A DNA stretch of 64,000 nucleotides from assembly GCF_002234675.1 (NCBI RefSeq), contig NC_019866.2:833083-897082 (forward strand), read 5' to 3'. A program made the translations under genes and the position numbers. Under the pieces are notes generated by a model. That model ran no database searches, was not told the DNA's origin, and saw nothing but the letters and a program-made list of their open reading frames with translations. Positions 35,744 through 58,609 of the stretch are shown here, in pieces; the stretch's first letter is position 1, and each line of letters opens with the position of its first letter. This DNA is from Oryzias latipes (taxonomy: Eukaryota > Chordata > Actinopteri > Beloniformes > Adrianichthyidae).

Positions 35744-36008
35744 GTGGCTGGGTAGCTCGGTTGGTAAGGTGGAAGGCTGCCACGCAGAAATTCAAGGTTC
35801 AATTTAAGGTTCAGGAATGAACAATGGTAATTACCATATCAATGGCGAGCAATTAACGTCACCCAGGGCCCTTGGGCAAGACCCTTATTGCTACAGCCTC
35901 CCTAGCGCAGTTTGTCTGCAGCTTGCCGCTCGCCGCTCCCCCAGGGGATGGGTCAAATGGGAGAACAAATTTCACACACCTAGGTGTATGACAGATACTG
36001 GGACTTTA
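35744..36008 (+). repeat. tRNA-derived SINE
   Basis: The head carries a pol III box A tagctcggttgg (35753-35764) and a box B-like ggttcaattt (about 35797). The body ends with gaacaaatttcacacaccta and a pyrimidine-rich tail. The sequence upstream of copy B (12225) lacks it, giving gatgacgtctggacag as the empty site. Confidence 0.7.
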
Positions 36009-36172
36009 TCTGGACAGAAAACAGCAGGGACTTTCACTTTCTCTACTTCTTTAAATCCTTGCAGAACTTCCTGCAATTATTTCAGAGTTGTTTCCTTTGG
36101 TGAAAACAGATTTCAAAAAAACCTGAATGTTGAGGAAGAAGAGGTGTGGTTTTTGTGGTGTTTGAACAGCTG

Positions 36173-36177
36173 ATTGG
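36173..36177 (+). promoter_or_regulatory. Inverted CCAAT box upstream of copy C
   Basis: ATTGG 80 bp before the ATG, at the same distance as in copy D. No TATA box is evident. Confidence 0.4.
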
Positions 36178-36252
36178 TCGACCAGTTTGTTCAGGTGTAA
36201 TCATTATTTCCTGAAGGTGAACTTGACCGTTTCAGTTCAGACAAACAGCAGC

Positions 36253-39923
<3,671 letters not shown>

Positions 39924-40366
39924 GAGCCTTGAAGAAGTTCTTCAGGACGCACAGAAACTCAGGGTCAGAACCTGCAAAGAAGTTCACTTTAGAAGAACGT
40001 CACCCCTGAAAAATCTTAAGACGCGTTCAGTTTGTCCCTCTTGAGCTTCTGTACAGAAATGAATCCTACTTTTCTTTGATGTGGGTGTAAATGAAGGGAA
40101 TGTGCTTTTAGCAGGAATGTCTGCACTGATGAAGTCTGTGAACTCAGGAGCAGCTTTGCTGATCCATGGAACTTTGTGGTCTTTCACTTTGTTTTTCTGG
40201 TTATAATTTTATTTCTGGATGTTTTACTTTTATGATTTATTCCTAAGGAATTTCAGTCGTTGGTGCAAACGTGTCATCACTAAGACTTAAAGATGTTTGT
40301 GATTGAAGGACCAAACTCTGTTTCTTATTTCTTCCTGTATTGATTTTAAAGACAAAACTGTCAGAT

Positions 40367-41865
40367 AAATGCATCTAGACAATAAAGAAAAACACAAAAA
40401 GAAACCACAACAAGTCTGTTTCTTATGCACAAGGGAGAAAAATCAAATGACGGAGGTCTTCCAGCATCCTTCTCTTTCTCAAAGGACTGCTCCACTCGTG
40501 CTCTTTTCATTAAGAATCCAGGTGGGTTACAATTTCCAAGCAGAGACACAAACTGAAAAGTTCATTAGTGGTGTCGTGTAATGATCCATTTGGGAGGGTT
40601 TTCAGTGCAAACATCTTTCTCTCCTTATCAGCTAAGGACAGTGCGTTGTAATCCCCCCCCCCCCCCAGCTGGGGGAAGAGCTGGCAATAAAACACAGAAC
40701 TGTTTCTAAAAAGGTAAAATGCTCAATTTGAGTTCACATTTAAAAATACATTTAAACAATGATAATAATAAAAAACAATTTCTTTCACATCATTCCCTCC
40801 TGTTTATCACTGATAAATGTTCAAGTCTCACATCCAATATCACGTCTCTTTTCAGTTTTCTGGGACATCTTCATTTTCATAACACGTTTATCAATTTACA
40901 CTCAGATGAGAAGATTTTTTTTACATAGTAATTACAGTTTCAAAATCATCACAGTCATCTTGTTCTCGTTGTAATAACAAGTTGTATTCTTTCCTCATTG
41001 GTTGTTCTTCCTGCAGATGGATAAGGATTCTAAAAGAACCAAATCCATGTGGCGGCTCCTGTCAGGAGTAGCAGGAACAGTCGACCAAAGAAGCTGTTTC
41101 TAAGCCTGGATGGACACCCTATGGTGGAAATGTGCCTATTTTCAGGAGGGAGAGCTTACTAGCACTTTACCTCCTCAAGTCCTCTAACAGTGTCTATTGC
41201 AAAAGAGACCTGGTGGGCTTCTTCGCTAAAACTAGGTGGATCTCCGTGCTTCATTGACATTGAGACAAACAGCTTTCATACAGCGGCTTCCCTCCCATTC
41301 CCTTTAGATTTTTCACCTAAAACCTAATGAGGTGAAATCTTGTTCTACTTGAATTGATCAGCAGCTTTGTGTTAACGCTGCAAGGTTTCCAGCTGCCCGC
41401 TGCTTCCAACAAGTTCACTCCATTTACACCACAAAAAGATTTTTTTCTTTTGACAGTTTTAAAACAGTTCTCAAACCTGTATTCTCTTTTTGAATTCTAG
41501 GCCTTTTCGGGACTTGAACCCTTACACAAGTTTTAGGCTACATGACCTTTTAATGTACCTTTTTCAGAATTCTGGGCCACTTTGGGGACTTGAACCCCTA
41601 AATAAGCACTTTTATACTTGTTGTGGTCCAACTGGTTCACAGATCACGTCAATCCCGACTCCACGATTGGACCAGTTGATTGGCAGGCGTAGAATTCCCT
41701 ACGATGGACTTTCTTCCAAAGACCTATTATCATGGGCTGTGCACAGAATTCTATCTCGATGGTCCTCTCCCAGGGACACAGACATGTTGTAATCCGGCAC
41801 GAATGGACCAAAGAATGTTAGATAAATGAATGTAGACAATAAAGAAAAACACAACAACAAGTAGG
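40367..41865. repeat. 1.45-kb segment between direct repeats
   Basis: gataaatgcatctagacaat and gataaatgaatgtagacaat, each followed by aaagaaaaacacaa, flank a 1.4-kb segment. Inside are a C run (40650-40663), short ORFs without recognisable motifs, and at 41480-41800 a stretch with gggacttgaacccctaaata that could be LTR-like. I cannot assign it. Confidence 0.4.
40381..40386 (+). promoter_or_regulatory. Candidate polyadenylation signal of copy C
   Basis: AATAAA 458 nt after the stop codon. No other AATAAA stands closer on the plus strand in the shared 3' flank. Confidence 0.4.
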
Positions 41866-42730
41866 TTTAGTGTAATGGTGTTCAATCTGATATTCAAAAC
41901 ACAGGGAGGCCAGTTTATCCAGATCCGTGTCTCTGTTTATTCCCCCTTGTTCATTCTCTTCTAAATACATGCAACAACTGAACCATACTAAACAGACTCC
42001 CCCTAGTGGTCGGAGTCAAGCAAGCACCATGCATCACAACCCTCACCCTAGTTGGGGTAAGAACTGGCAAAAAATAATGAAAAAGTATTTCGCAAAAACA
42101 CTCTAACATCGTGTTTAGGAGACCACGACCCAAACCCATCTCAGCAGTGATATTTACTGAATTCAGAGATAACAGAACCAAAAAAGCTAAGGAAACCTGA
42201 ACTTCACTAGGGAACCTGGCACCATAAGAGAGAACATGGAAGAAACTGTTTAAAGTCTTAATCAACATGGAGCCTTGAGTTTTGACTTCAAAATGAAAAG
42301 CAGCAGAAATCCAGGACAGAAGAATGGTCCTCTGTACTCCGTCCTGAGGGGAGCCGTCCAATAAACCCAGAGGAAACAGAATCCTGGGTTTCACTGAGAG
42401 GATGCGTGTATCCACGCTTGCTTTATTCAGGGTGATGGGCCAAACTTGATGACGTCTGAAATAAATAAAATAAAAAAATTAAAAGTGAAGTAACAAAAAC
42501 AGGGGAGGGATTATCGAAGTTCACTTCAACCCTTTCAAGGATAAATTCCTTTAGAAAAACTTTATATTTAATAGTCTCATTGTTTTATTTTTTGTATGCA
42601 TAAGAGGTAATGTGCCCGTTTATGATGAAGAGTAACCACTGAACTATGTACAAGTGTATGTGGATTTATAAGTGCTTTCCAATCAATGTCACGATCAAGT
42701 TTGATGAATCTGTGTGGATGAGTGTACCAC

Positions 42731-42735
<5 letters not shown>
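41866..42735. other. Spacer between C and D, unassigned
   Basis: At about 42113 a diverged copy of the unit-end block (cccaaacccatctcagcag) marks the right end of the duplicated unit of C. Nothing coding seen. Confidence 0.45.

Positions 42736-42763
<28 letters not shown>
42736..42763. repeat. (TA)n microsatellite
   Basis: About 13 TA units at the 3' side of the adjoining R2-like LINE. Confidence 0.9.
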
Positions 42764-42764
<1 letters not shown>

Positions 42765-42766
<2 letters not shown>

Positions 42767-43720
42767 GCCCCTCTCACCCTCCGCAGGTGGTTTCTCCTCC
42801 AAGCTCGGGTCCTCCACCAGAGGCATGGAAGCTTGAGGGTCCTGCAGTATTTTAGCTGTTCCTAGCACTACACCCATCTGGACTGAGAGGTCTGAGGTCT
42901 TTCCAGGTATCTGTTGTAGCCACTCCTCCAGCTTGGGGGTTACTGCCCCAAGTGCTCTAATTACAACAGTCACCGCTGTCACCTTCACTTTCCATGCTTT
43001 CTCCAGTTCTGTATATTATTCCAGCCACTTGATTGTGGCGCTCCATGTATGCTTTCCCTGCCAGCATCTTACACCCTGCAGTTATGTGCTGGATTGTTTC
43101 AGGCGCCTCTTTGAACAGCCTACACCTTGGGTCTTGTCTGGTGTGGTAGATCTACACCTTGCGTCTTGTCTGCTGTCACTGACACTGACACTGTCAGTTG
43201 GGGCCTTGAGCTTGATGTACTCATGCATCTTGGATGTTTCATCCTGGATAGTGGCTTCCACGCTCACTAGTCCTCGGCCTCCTTCCTTGCGGCTAGCATA
43301 CAGTCTCAGGTTGCTGGATTTGGGATGGAACCCTCCATGCATGGTGAGGAGCTTTCGTGTCTTCACATCCGTGGTCTGTATCTCCTCCTTTGGCCATCTT
43401 ATTATTCCTGCAGGGTATATGATAACTGGCAGTGCGTAGCTGTCTTATTTTTGCCAATGAGCTGGCTTCTCAGGACTTGCCTTACTCGTTGGAGGTATTT
43501 AGCTGTTGCAGATTTCCTTGTTGCCTGCTCCAGGTCACCATTTGCCTGCGGAATTCCAAGGTACTTGTTACTGTCCTCGATGTCTGCTATTGTTCCTTCT
43601 GAGACCCCTCCTGTGTGGACTACCTTGTCTCTTTGTCACCATCTGGTTGTATTTCTCGAGCCCGAATGACATCCCAATCTCAGTACTGTAGACGTCATTG
43701 GATTAGCTGAGAAAACTCTC
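42765..43720 (-). mobile_element. R2-like LINE C-terminal fragment
   Basis: Minus-strand frames read MHGGFHPKSSNLRLYASRK, then GGRGLVSVEATIQDETSKMH, and later VVIRALGAVTPKLEEWLQQI. These are the C-terminal motifs often annotated as type-1 R2 retrotransposable element in fish. Several frameshifts (a gtcttgtctg duplication near 43130-43170) and no RT core in this copy. It ends at the (TA)n tract. Confidence 0.75.
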
Positions 43721-44139
43721 CTAGTGATTTTTTGTCTCAATTGGACAATATTAACCCCTCCCTCAGTGACCTTGAAGTTTTCCCCTTCGGCCCCTATGAG
43801 TGCGCATTGTCAAGGAATAAAAACAACATAACAATTAAAATTAGAATTAGAATGAAAGTTTTAACATCAAAACTGATCTCAAACAACTTAATCTACAATT
43901 CTATATGTATGAAAAAGAACAAATATCAATGATGATGAAAATTGTAAACATTCAAAACATCCATTATATAACTGAGTATGCTTGTATTCCTGTTTCTTCT
44001 AAATTTGAAACAATTCTAAAAAAAGGCAATATTCATATTCCATATCCAATCTACAGTCTCTGTCCCAAATATTTGTTAGTGTTCACTTTGAGACTGCTAA
44101 GCCCATCTATTGGCATCCATCTTAGTTCTCCTTAGTCTT
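43721..44139. other. AT-rich spacer
   Basis: No gene or repeat recognised between two LINEs. Confidence 0.4.
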
Positions 44140-47100
44140 CTGCTGAGGCACCATATCAGTCTCATTGAGGGAGGGGTAAATGTTGTCCTGCTGTCCTTCA
44201 TGTGTCAAAGTTGGCTGTCTTGAGTTTGAGGATTAAAAATGACAGGCTCTCAGGTGTGCTGCTAGCCCAGCACGGGATCTTTATAACGTAGTTCCTCTCC
44301 ACCGCGGCTCCTTTTTCCTTGAGAAAGTTCAGAGTAGAATACTGCTTTTGGGCAATCTATTTTTGGGCATCCGACATACATGCCCTGCCCATCGAAGGTG
44401 TGACGAAGTTATTAGGGCATGAACACTAACTATGTAGGCACGTCTCAAAACCTCAACATCTGGGATACTGTCTTGCCACTTGATGTTGAGAATGAAGCGA
44501 AGGTGGCAAAGCTGAAGTCTTGTTAGAGCCTTGATGTGTCTGTGGTAGAGAGTGGAGAGAGTGGTACACCATAGGCCTTAGTGGTAGATAGTATTCTCCG
44601 TTCCACTTCCAGATCAGCTGAGTTTGAGTTAGTTAAGGTACTGCCCAGGTAAGTAAAACTCTCTGTTGACTTCAGTGGTTCATCATGGACCATAATCGCC
44701 TCTGGGTGTTCATTGGATAATGTGGGAGGCTGATACAGTAGTTCGGTTTTGGAGATTTTAATCTTCAATCCAAACATCTCAAATGCAGAGGAAAAGCAAC
44801 CTACAATCTGTTGCATATCAGATGCATTACTAGCTACAAGGGCCGAGTCTTCAGCATAAAGTAGTTATTTGACACACATCTCCTGTGTCTTAGTGTGGGA
44901 ACGAAGACGGGCGAGGTTGAAAAGTTTACCATCAGTTCTTGTGCGGATGAAGACACCCTTGTTTGGGCCTTCTTTCATAGTCTCCAGTACAGCTGTAAGA
45001 TAAAGAGAGAAGAAAGTTGGTCCCAGTACACAGCCTTGCTTCACACCAGTGTTAACCAGAAAGGTGTCACTGTGTTCACTACCAACTAAAACCTGTGCCC
45101 TCATTCCATCGTGAAATTGCCTAATAATGCTGACACGCTTGTCTGGGCAACCATAGGTTTCAAGGACCTTCCATAGAGTTGTACGATTGACTGTATCGAA
45201 AGCCTTTGTAAAATCTACAAAGACTATATAAAGTTGTTGGTGCTGCTCTGCTGCCTTCTCTTGCAGCTGTCTCAGAGTGAAACTCATGTCTAAAGTGGAA
45301 CGACCAGCCCGAAAACCACACTGAGACTCAGGAAGTACTTCCTTACCAATGATCTTTAATCTATTCAGGACAATCTTTGCAAGCACAGTTCCAGCAATGG
45401 CCAGTAGTAGATTTACCCCGATGGTTTCCGCAATCTGCACAGTCGCCCTTTCTTTTGTAGATGGTGATAATTAAAGCATCTCGGAAGTCTTGTGGCACAG
45501 TACCAGAGATAAGATATCTGTTAAGTAGATCTTACAGAGATTCACACAACTTCTCGCCACCATATTTCAGAATCTCTGATGGGATGCCATCAAGACCAGG
45601 TGTTTTACCACTTGCTGTTGATTTCAGAGGGTACTTGAGTTCTTCCATACTGAATTGTCTACGGCTACACAGTTCGTTCTTTTTTGGTTTATTTTCCAGG
45701 TTCTGACATGCATTTGACTTTACTGCATCTTCTTGATTTAGCAGCTTATAAAAGTGCTCCTTCCATCTGGATCTGATGTCTTGAAGATCTGTGAATAGCT
45801 TATGTCATGGTATGACTATAATTGGGAGTGACCCAGATGCTGTAACCCAGAAGGAGACTCGGACATTAAGGTGAGTTTAGAAGTTTTTATATTGGAAGGT
45901 GAGTTTTGGCTTATTTCCAACAGAGGCGCGGCGGCTGGCTGGAGGAAAGCAGTTGCAGGATTCCAGAGGTGAGACGGCGTGGAACCAGAGGACTGTGACC
46001 AGGTGAGATCCAGAGTAGATTATTCCTGAGGCAAAGACGAGAGGAGCAATAAGTAACACAGAACTTGGTAAACAGAACAAGAACATGAGCGAGCCTGACT
46101 AAGCACCGTGGGAGGTAAAACGAACTGGCACCGACTGAAGATTCAGAAGATCCTTAAGAAGGCAGCGGTGATGAGGTAAGTGGTGGCAGCTGGTCGCGTC
46201 CAGAACAGAGCAGACGGGAGAGGGGGAGAGTAGCTGGCAGAGGCACCATGTCAGCTTACTTCCATCTGCTGATCTTACTGGTGCAACAGCGGTGCTTCTT
46301 GGGCCATAGAGAGACTTCAGACCGGCAAACAGTCCATGATAATTATGATTATCAGCCATGCTCTGCAATTCCTCTGCTTTCTTCTGCCACCAGTTGTTTT
46401 TCAAAATGTTTCAGCTCCTTCTGTTCCTTAGTCTTGATTTCAGAAGGTGCACTCTTGCTCTTAGAATTTCTTATGTAGATGTCTAAGATGTATACGCTTC
46501 TTTTCCTCCAGGAGTTTCTCGATTTCACCACCATGTTCACAAAACCAAAACTGAGCCTTTCCTTAAACGGGACCTAGGGTGTTCATACTTGTAGAATAAA
46601 CTGTTTCTTTCAAATCTTTCCAGTGCTGTTCAATATCCATCTCTCTAGTCAAATTTACATTCTCCAGAGCAGCTACAATTTTTCTTTCATAGCTTATCAC
46701 AACACGTTTTGTTTAGCAGCTTATTGGTATCCAGTTTCTTGGGCTTGGTACTTGCAGAAGTTTTTCTACGAGGTAACACAATTTTCATTCTAAGTTGACA
46801 TCTCGCAAGGTAATGGCGAGTAGAGCACTCTGGTCCACGCATTGCCTTTGTACATACATACATCTGCTAAGTCTGATTTTCTGGTAATGACACAGTCAAG
46901 CAAGTGGAAGTGACCTGAGCGAGGGTGCTTCCATGTGAAGAAATTCTTATCGGGCTGATAGAAGAATGTGTTGGTGATGGTTAGGTTAAGTTGAGCACAA
47001 AGGTTTGAAGAAAATCTCCATTGGAGTTCTTTTTCATCTTTCCAAATTTGCCAATGACACCCAAGTAGGTTTCCTAAGTATGTTACAACTCGAGCATTGA

Positions 47101-47940
47101 AGTCACCTAATATCAGGAGCTTGTCTTCTTTGGGAACTTTGAGGATTACATGAGTAAGTTCTTGGTAGAATGTTTCTTTTTCGTCATCAGTGTAAGTCAT
47201 AGTTGGGGCATACACGTTCACCAGAGTTAAATAGCAACCTTTCTCAATAGGGACTCTTAGAGACTTAAGTCTAGGGGAAATTGCTGTGGGTAGTAATACT
47301 AACTTCTTAGCAATTGTGTTGTGGATTGCGAAGGCAACTCCAGCTTCTCTAGGTGCTGTGGTCTTACCAACCCAGAAGAAAGTGTACTCTGTTTCGTGGA
47401 GCTGTCCCTGAGCCTCAAGACATGTCTCCTGTAGGGCTACTCTCTCAATGCTGCTTAAGGTTCCTTTGCAATCAGAGCTGTTATACGTTCAGGTCGGTTA
47501 TCATTATCTAGCATAATTCGTTTGTTCAATGTTGCGACAGTCATCTTCTTCGATTTTGAGGTTCTACTGCATTAAAGGAAGTCCAGCTGAATGTGGTTAG
47601 CCAGCCAGGTATGGATCTGAGTACACTTTTTTTACCCCACCTTTTCTAGGTGAGCTGCCTGCGTGCAGACATTCTGCTAACAGCTCCCAGCTACTTAGGC
47701 CTGCTGTCGACACATGTACTCTATCGCCACAAGTCTTAACACTCAAAACAATCAAAACCCTCAAAACCCAAAACAACTTGCACAAAACCAAAGCCAGTTG
47801 GTGTTGTGCCTCCACCAGACTGCCTCTCTGGTCCTCAAACGGCACATACAATGTGGTACACAAGTGTGCAACGTACATTGCTGACGAAGAGGTCGCCCCG
47901 CAGGACCAAAACACTTACTAGCTGATGCCATCCTTTGGCC
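44140..47940 (-). mobile_element. Non-LTR retrotransposon with endonuclease and RT, interrupted
   Basis: Minus-strand order: ORF start near 47930; apurinic-type endonuclease with NVYAPTMTYTDDEKETFYQE and LLILGDFNARV (47221-46790); linker with WWQKKAEELQSMADNHNY (about 46395); an inserted LTR-like element at 45803-46253; then the RT with PESQCGFRAGRSTLDMSFTL, VFVDFTKAFDTVNRTTLW and GVKQGCVLGPTFFSLYL (45440-44865). The C-terminal part at 44816-44523 has SFTYLGSTLTNSNSADLEVE. Frameshifts lie between the pieces. It is nearly full length but inactive and fills the C-D spacer. Confidence 0.85.
45803..46253. repeat. LTR-like element inside the LINE, 451 bp
   Basis: Begins TGTCATGGTATG and ends CACCATGTCA. 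Flanked by GCTTA on both sides (45798-45802, 46254-46258). It separates the LINE linker from its RT. TG...CA ends with a 5-bp target duplication fit a solo LTR. Confidence 0.75.
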
Positions 47941-48354
47941 TCAGCTTTTTGAGGCTCACCAGCATGCCATCAGGTGTTAACGCCATTGACTTTTGGCTCA
48001 TCTGCCATTTCCACCACGAGACATCCTGCTGCCAACGCCTGAACCTGTGACCCTAGGTAGGGAGGCTAGAGGGTGCTATCACTTGCCTAAGGTGAACCCT
48101 CAGACTAGTGGAGGGAAGGAGTCGTCTCACTTCTCCATTTTAGACTGGCTCCAAGCTAAGTCTAACCACTGCCCATCACATAAAAGTCACATAGCAACAA
48201 AGCAACAAAGACTAAAACAACAGTGGTAACCGTAAAAACTGTTTCTTTGTCTTTCATAAAGTATTCCTGATGTCAGATAGAGTGACGTCTGGAGGGAATT
48301 TCACTTTCTCAACTTGATGAAATCCTTGCATAACTTCCTACAATTCTTTCAGCG

Positions 48355-48742
48355 TGTCACGGGGGGAATGGGAAGTACCCAGGCGCAGAGAGGAGAGGAG
48401 GCAGGAGGATGCAGGGAATAGGGTTTAATAACATAAACTAAAGACAAAAACAAAACCACTGCATACGGCAGGCTAGAATCTCGAAACACTACAAAAACAC
48501 TCAGCTCGAAAAACCGGGGAAGAATACAATATGGACCAGCACAGGAGGAAGGGAAAGACAGGACTTAAATACATACAAGGCAACAAGACACAGGTGGAAA
48601 CACTCAGGACTGATGGGGCAAGGTCAAACTCGAAACAACAACGGAACAGGAAATACTACAAAATAAAACAGGAAGTGAAACTCAAAACATCACAGAACAA
48701 AAGGAAACAAACCACAAGGGCAAAGAAACAGAAACCGTAACA
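48355..48742 (+). repeat. LTR-like element upstream of copy D, 388 bp
   Basis: TGTCACGGGG...AAACCGTAACA inserted between caattctttcag and gttggttcc, which are contiguous (with small changes) upstream of B and C. The target duplication is imperfect. Related to 33436-33795 in its middle part. Confidence 0.65.
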
Positions 48743-48826
48743 TCGCGTTGGTTCCATGGTTGAAAGATAATGAAACCTGAATGTTGAGGAAAAAGAGGTG
48801 TGGTGTTTGTGGTGTTTGAACAGCTG

Positions 48827-48831
48827 ATTGG
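48827..48831 (+). promoter_or_regulatory. Inverted CCAAT box upstream of copy D
   Basis: ATTGG 80 bp before the ATG, within the conserved block gtttgaacagctgattgg. Confidence 0.4.
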
Positions 48832-48906
48832 TTGACCAGTTTGTTCAGGTGTCATCATCGTTTGCTGAAGGTGAACCTGACCGTTTCAGTTCAGACAAAC
48901 AGCAGC

Positions 48907-55271
<6,365 letters not shown>

Positions 55272-56087
55272 GAGCCTTGAAGAAGTTCTTCAGGATCCAC
55301 AGAAACAAAGAAGAACTTCACATTAAACTGGAACACCTCATGGAGGCACTGAATAATTTTATGTACTCTCTTTTCTGCAATGTGTTAATAATATTTTAAC
55401 AGACTTTTCTTGGATGAACTAAATTATACTAAACATCTACAGTTGAACCTAACTATTATTTACAGGCTCCTAAAAAACCCCAAACGTTCACTGTTATTCT
55501 TACGTCTCAGTAAATAAGAACAAATCTGAGCAAATGAATGAAGGGAAAATGAAGAGACTCTGCTTTTTAACAAGTTGTGATTTCTACTGTTGTCTTTGTT
55601 TTTAACTCATGAAGGCTGAAAACCTTTTCCTGGATTTACTCGGTAACTCTGATTAAATGAAGATGTTTTTGATTGAAGGACCAAACTCTGTGTTTTGTGA
55701 TTCTTCCTGTTTCTCCAAAGGAAGTGAACTCTCTGCTTTCAGCGGCAGATTTCTGCTGAAGAAGAGACGACTCATCGTGGAGGATCTCCGTCTTTGGTTC
55801 ACTGTCATCAGTGTGTCACCAAAAACATGCCGGGCCGGATTATTGTTGTGTTTATTCGTTTCATTACATTTTTTTTTATAAACTTACTTTACTTGACTTG
55901 ACTTGAAGATTTTGGAGCATCTGCATTTTAACGTCAATCAGTTATGAAGGAGCAAAACTCCTTAAACTTGAAATGTTTCCATTCATAATCGACAAAAACC
56001 AAATGTGACAGAGTCCAGGATTCAGGAACACTTTACAATCAGGGTCCTTTACTGACGTTAGTTAATTAAGCCTCCATTTACAATTAT
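55272..56087 (+). other. 3' flank of copy D
   Basis: The first 50 bp and the block near 55655-55700 (gattgaaggaccaaactctg) resemble the 3' flanks of A and C. The remainder has no recognisable gene. Confidence 0.5.
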
Positions 56088-56295
56088 CCCTTGTGCTGTC
56101 TTAGATGACCCCCCCCCCCCTTCCATTGAGGTGTTCTCCCTACCATGACAAAGGTGGATAAAGGTGGAAAGATTTCATGTAATCCATGGACACCAGTGAA
56201 GATCACAAATCATTGAAGAAAAAGGTTCAGAGCACTGTCTAGTGGGTCTAGATGACCCCACTCCCAACGTTAAAGTGCCTAGCATAGCACAAGGG
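56088..56295. mobile_element. piggyBac-like MITE, copy 2
   Basis: CCCTTGTGCTGTC...CATAGCACAAGGG, 208 bp, inverted relative to copy 1 at 10247. Flanks TTAT and TTAG suggest a degraded TTAA. A C run sits near its left end. Confidence 0.75.
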
Positions 56296-58096
56296 TTAGA
56301 TACATTTTTAACAGCCACTTTTATGCATTACTTTGCATTTCTAAGTGTAGTGGTTAACTAATGTTAATTATTCAGCCTTACTTAATGCATTAAGCAGCAT
56401 TTATGACAGCTGTTTATGCATTCATTACAAGTTAGTTAACATATTTGTAAAGCTATAATAAATTCTACAGGAATGATTTTCTATGGTTGTTATTTTCTGA
56501 GTTAGGAAGCAATCAGTTGGTTCGGTTTTCCGTGAGGTTTTAAGCCTGACCTGACCTTAACAAACGCTTAACAAATGCATTATTTAAGCATTACTTAACC
56601 ATAGTTATTCATTCTGAATGGATGACTGGAGGCTGTCAAGTGGGAACTAGTATCACTTTGGATTTTCAACATGCAGGAACCCTGATGCCCTCCAGGGATT
56701 TGACTGATCCCAGAGTTAAACCAAAAACCCGAAGCAGCTCTACACATCACTGTCTTTCCACCTCCATGCTTCGGTGTTCCTGTGATGAAACTCTTGGCGT
56801 ATCTGACCACATGACCTTCTGCCAATCCTCCTCTGGCTCTTCCAGATGGTCTCTAGAGAACTTATCATGTTCTGGACATGTGCTGGTTCAAGTAGGAAGT
56901 CCTTTGGAGCTCTGCAGGATCTGAATCCACAGTAACCATGGTAACCGTTGTTCCTGTGGCCCCAGCGCTCGTCAGGTCATTGACCAGTCCCCCAGTTAGT
57001 TCTGGGCTGGTTCCTCAACGTTCTCCAGATAATTTGTTCCACCAGGTGAGATGTTTCATGGAGTTCCGGGTGGAGGGAGGTTGTCAGTGATCTTCTTCCA
57101 TTTTCCAAGAATTATTCAAACAGCTGATCTTCTCTTTCCGAGCTGTTGCTTTTTGTGAAATGGGTCTTCCCAGCCCGGTACAGGTCTACGGTCTTGTCTC
57201 TGGTGTCCTTCGACAGCTCTTTGGTCTTGGTCATGGTGGAGAGGTTACAGTCTGGCTGTTGAAGGGTGTAGACAGGTGTATTTTATACAGGTAACCATTT
57301 CAAACATGTGACATCAGGACAGGTAACAGGTGGAGGAGAGAAGAAGTAGGTTGGGGAAGAAACAGAATTATTTTGAGGATCCACTACTTTTGTCCAGAGT
57401 CGTCTCACTGTCAGCATCATCAAACTGGCGTGTTTGCTGAGTCAGCGTTGGCCTGAACGAGTCTCGGGGTTTTAAGGAGCGACGTTTCCACGCTGTGGTG
57501 CGGTGGAGTTGGTGGTGGAGTTGACCTGGATGTAATCTTCAGTAGAAGGATGGTTCATCAGGGCCCAAACTGGTTGGCAGTGTAACCTGCTGGTTGATCG
57601 TTTTTGCCAACTTTGATCAGGGTTTGGATCAGAACCGGGTTCAGGTTTGGTTTGGTTTCCCTCTTGACTGTCAGAAATGCAAATGTCTGTGTAGAGAACA
57701 TCTGTAAACCTAAATATCTCCAAAGCACTGCAGACTACTGAATAAACTCCTTCTGGTTTCTACAGAGGATGTTTGGGGCATTTCAATGACACCAATGTGA
57801 AGGGGCGGGGCTCTGGGAATTGTAGTTTTTGGTGGATTAAAAATTGTGACTGGAAAACATTTTTTGTCTGGTCATCAACATCTCTGTTTTATTGTGCTTT
57901 GACCTGCACTTCAGTCAACCACTGGGGGTCTTTGCAGTCTGTAAAACAGTGTAAGTGGTGGTGCACAGGTGGCTTCTGGGTAACGGCGTTTTCATGCTTC
58001 ATTTTGGGTAAATTAACACACTTCAATTTTAACAATTGTATGTTCCTAAATTTGTCACTTCAGGGCATAAATGCCACCCTGGATTTAGTCCCGCCA
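56296..58096. other. Spacer between D and E, unassigned
   Basis: 56620-57000 and 57080-57340 look like transposon remnants (the latter with tctggctgttgaagggtgta and ttttatacaggtaacc, a recurrent fish repeat). No gene recognised. Confidence 0.4.
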
Positions 58097-58106
58097 ATCA
58101 TCATCC

Positions 58107-58156
<50 letters not shown>
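58097..58156. repeat. (ATC)n microsatellite
   Basis: About 20 triplets with one interruption near the left end. Confidence 0.95.
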
Positions 58157-58245
58157 GCCTGTTCAGACTTGAGTCAGTTCCTTGACTGAGAACAGGACTG
58201 GATAATCCAGACCCCTCTAGTCCATTAAACTCTGTGACCCCTCTG

Positions 58246-58271
58246 CCCCCCCCCCCCCCCCCCCCCCCCCC
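58246..58271. repeat. Poly-C tract
   Basis: 26 consecutive C, one of several long C or G runs in the window (also 60466-60489, 61537-61556). Confidence 0.9.
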
Positions 58272-58609
58272 GCCCCCAGAGTCACATGACCAACCAGGAC
58301 ACCAGCTTGGCAGGACTGCGTGGTTCATGAGGCGTTTCCACAGGTGACCCTCCTGTATTTGGATGACTGACAGTCAAATGAGACAGACATGGACTCAGAT
58401 CTTTTACCTGAGCAGATACAGCAGAACCTGACTCACCTGTTTCACCTTCTCACTTTCTGAGAGAACTGCATTTTTCCAGAATCGTGCTTCTCCGTCCCAC
58501 CTGTGTTTCCCAAGAGGAGCGTCCCCTCAGCTGATTGGACCACAGCTCTGTGGAGTTGCGCTGCAGCTGCATACCTGCAGTCACCCACTTAGTGCAGACA
58601 CACAACGAC

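Noticed and set aside
42646-42855. ORF across the (TA)n tract with Tyr-Ile repeats
   Set aside because: Product of the microsatellite and the antisense side of the R2-like LINE.
56620-56930. Tc1/mariner transposase remnant
   Set aside because: The layout recalls Tc1-derived repeats, but no DDE motif or TIR pair could be read, so it was left unassigned.
58097-58156. Poly-Ile repeat protein from the (ATC)n tract
   Set aside because: A microsatellite read in frame. No conserved flanking coding sequence.
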